Assembly: GCA_035529735.1 (NCBI GenBank)
Contig: DATKWE010000230.1
Span: 1 to 5,714, forward strand
Direction: 5' to 3'
From: JAAXQD01 sp035529735
GTDB lineage: Bacteria; Desulfobacterota; Desulfobacteria; Desulfobacterales; UBA11574
DNA: 5,714 nucleotides
Notes under the pieces: generated by a model
Database searches by the model: none
The model's input: only the letters and a program-made list of their open reading frames with translations
What the model was told of the DNA's origin: nothing
Position numbers and translations under genes: made by a program
Part shown: positions 5,151 to 5,714 of the stretch, piece by piece
How the letters are laid out: each line of letters opens with the position of its first letter
How positions within the stretch are numbered: the first letter of the stretch is position 1

Positions 5151-5714
5151 TTATATACTTTGTCCGAAATATTTCTCTGCCCTGTGCACCGCATCGATCA
5201 GGCGTTTGATCTTGGCAAAATCTTTTTTGAACCGTATGGACCGTCCTTGAACGTCCACAGCATTGGTCCCTGTGCAGCTGTCGACGCCGGCGGGTTGTAC
5301 ATGCACAATACCGTCAAACACATTGTCGGGTGTAATTCCGCCAGCCAATATTACAGGGATGCGGCATTGTCTAACCAGTTCAGCGGCCACATCCCAATCA
5401 CAGATCTTGCCGGTGATGCCGACAAAACCTTTGACCGGCTGATGGTCGGACAACGATCCGGATCCCTTTGTAATGAGCGTGTCCGTTAAAAAATAATCGC
5501 TGACCGGCTCGAACATCCGTGCCAAATCCAAGGTTGCAAAATCATTGGCAATGCCGGGTTGACGGATCGGAATCGATCGCATGATATCGATCTCAGGGAA
5601 TCTTTTCTTAACGTTTTTTTGCAGTAATACGAGTTCATCCCAGGTTTCGCCGTGTTCTTTTTGCCAAGGCAAGACTTCACAAAAATGGACCACGTCGGGT
5701 CTATAATAGTCGAG
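5151..5714 (-). CDS. Divergent TrpF-family protein (phosphoribosylanthranilate isomerase-like), N-terminus off window
   Basis: The last 187 residues of a TIM-barrel protein, open to the right edge with no stop. Numbering from the edge, it shows the TrpF order of landmarks: DVVHFCE (7-13) where TrpF has DVVQLHG; a strand ending YFLTDT (74-79) with D78 at the position of the catalytic acid; ITGKICDW (100-107) in place of GGTGKTFDW; the phosphate-binding LAGGITPDNV (123-132); and GVDSCTGTN (143-151) in place of the usual GVDVSSGVE. The loop after D78 and the C-terminal tail are longer than usual. True TrpF converts phosphoribosylanthranilate to its ribulose form in tryptophan synthesis. The catalytic cysteine would be in the missing part. 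No other trp gene is seen here, so this may be a paralogue with another sugar-phosphate substrate. The GTG at 5693 is internal, not the start. Confidence 0.75.
   Translation of the reverse strand, partial: LDYYRPDVVHFCEVLPWQKEHGETWDELVLLQKNVKKRFPEIDIMRSIPIRQPGIANDFATLDLARMFEPVSDYFLTDTLITKGSGSLSDHQPVKGFVGITGKICDWDVAAELVRQCRIPVILAGGITPDNVFDGIVHVQPAGVDSCTGTNAVDVQGRSIRFKKDFAKIKRLIDAVHRAEKYFGQSI

Noticed and set aside
5486..5680. 64-codon minus-strand frame inside the TrpF-like gene
   Set aside because: It is a shifted-frame shadow of the TrpF-like coding sequence without any domain features.
5691..5693. GTG as the start of the TrpF-like gene
   Set aside because: The frame stays open upstream to the window edge (LDYYRPD before it), and a start here would remove the first strands of the TIM barrel, so the gene must begin outside the window.

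Overview
The window is a compact bacterial segment of moderate GC content. Every supportable gene lies on the minus strand, so transcription reads from right to left. Short gaps, GTG/ATG starts with clear Shine-Dalgarno sites, an E. coli-type YdfG and a TesB thioesterase point to a Gram-negative bacterium. My guess, from gene style and not from any marker gene, is a Desulfobacterota (sulfate-reducer-like) genome.

Layout in the direction of transcription: (1) 5714-5151, the C-terminal 187 residues of a divergent TrpF-family (phosphoribosylanthranilate isomerase-like) protein, cut by the right edge. (2) 5150-4938, a gap holding a roughly 99-bp foldable palindromic element, a good sigma70-type promoter, and a perfect 9-bp inverted repeat just upstream of the next ribosome binding site. 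(3) 4937-4179, ydfG, an NADP-dependent short-chain dehydrogenase. (4) 4074-3376, a HAD phosphatase of the phosphoglycolate phosphatase type. (5) 3375-3260, a gap with a small hairpin and a candidate promoter. (6) 3259-2378, tesB, acyl-CoA thioesterase II. (7) 2246-771, pyk, pyruvate kinase, with residues typical of the K+-independent group. (8) 780-1, the N-terminal 260 residues of an unrecognised protein whose start codon overlaps the pyk stop. It has a HEAT-like helical part followed by what looks like a kinase N-lobe, and it runs off the left edge.

The named genes are central-metabolism and housekeeping enzymes: the last step of glycolysis, acyl-CoA hydrolysis, a phosphatase and a hydroxyacid dehydrogenase. 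They do not form one obvious pathway. ydfG probably begins one transcription unit and tesB-pyk-orf260 a second. The most interesting items are the kinase-like protein coupled to pyk, the atypical TrpF-like protein and the structured intergenic element. No RNA gene, CRISPR array, insertion sequence or phage gene was seen.
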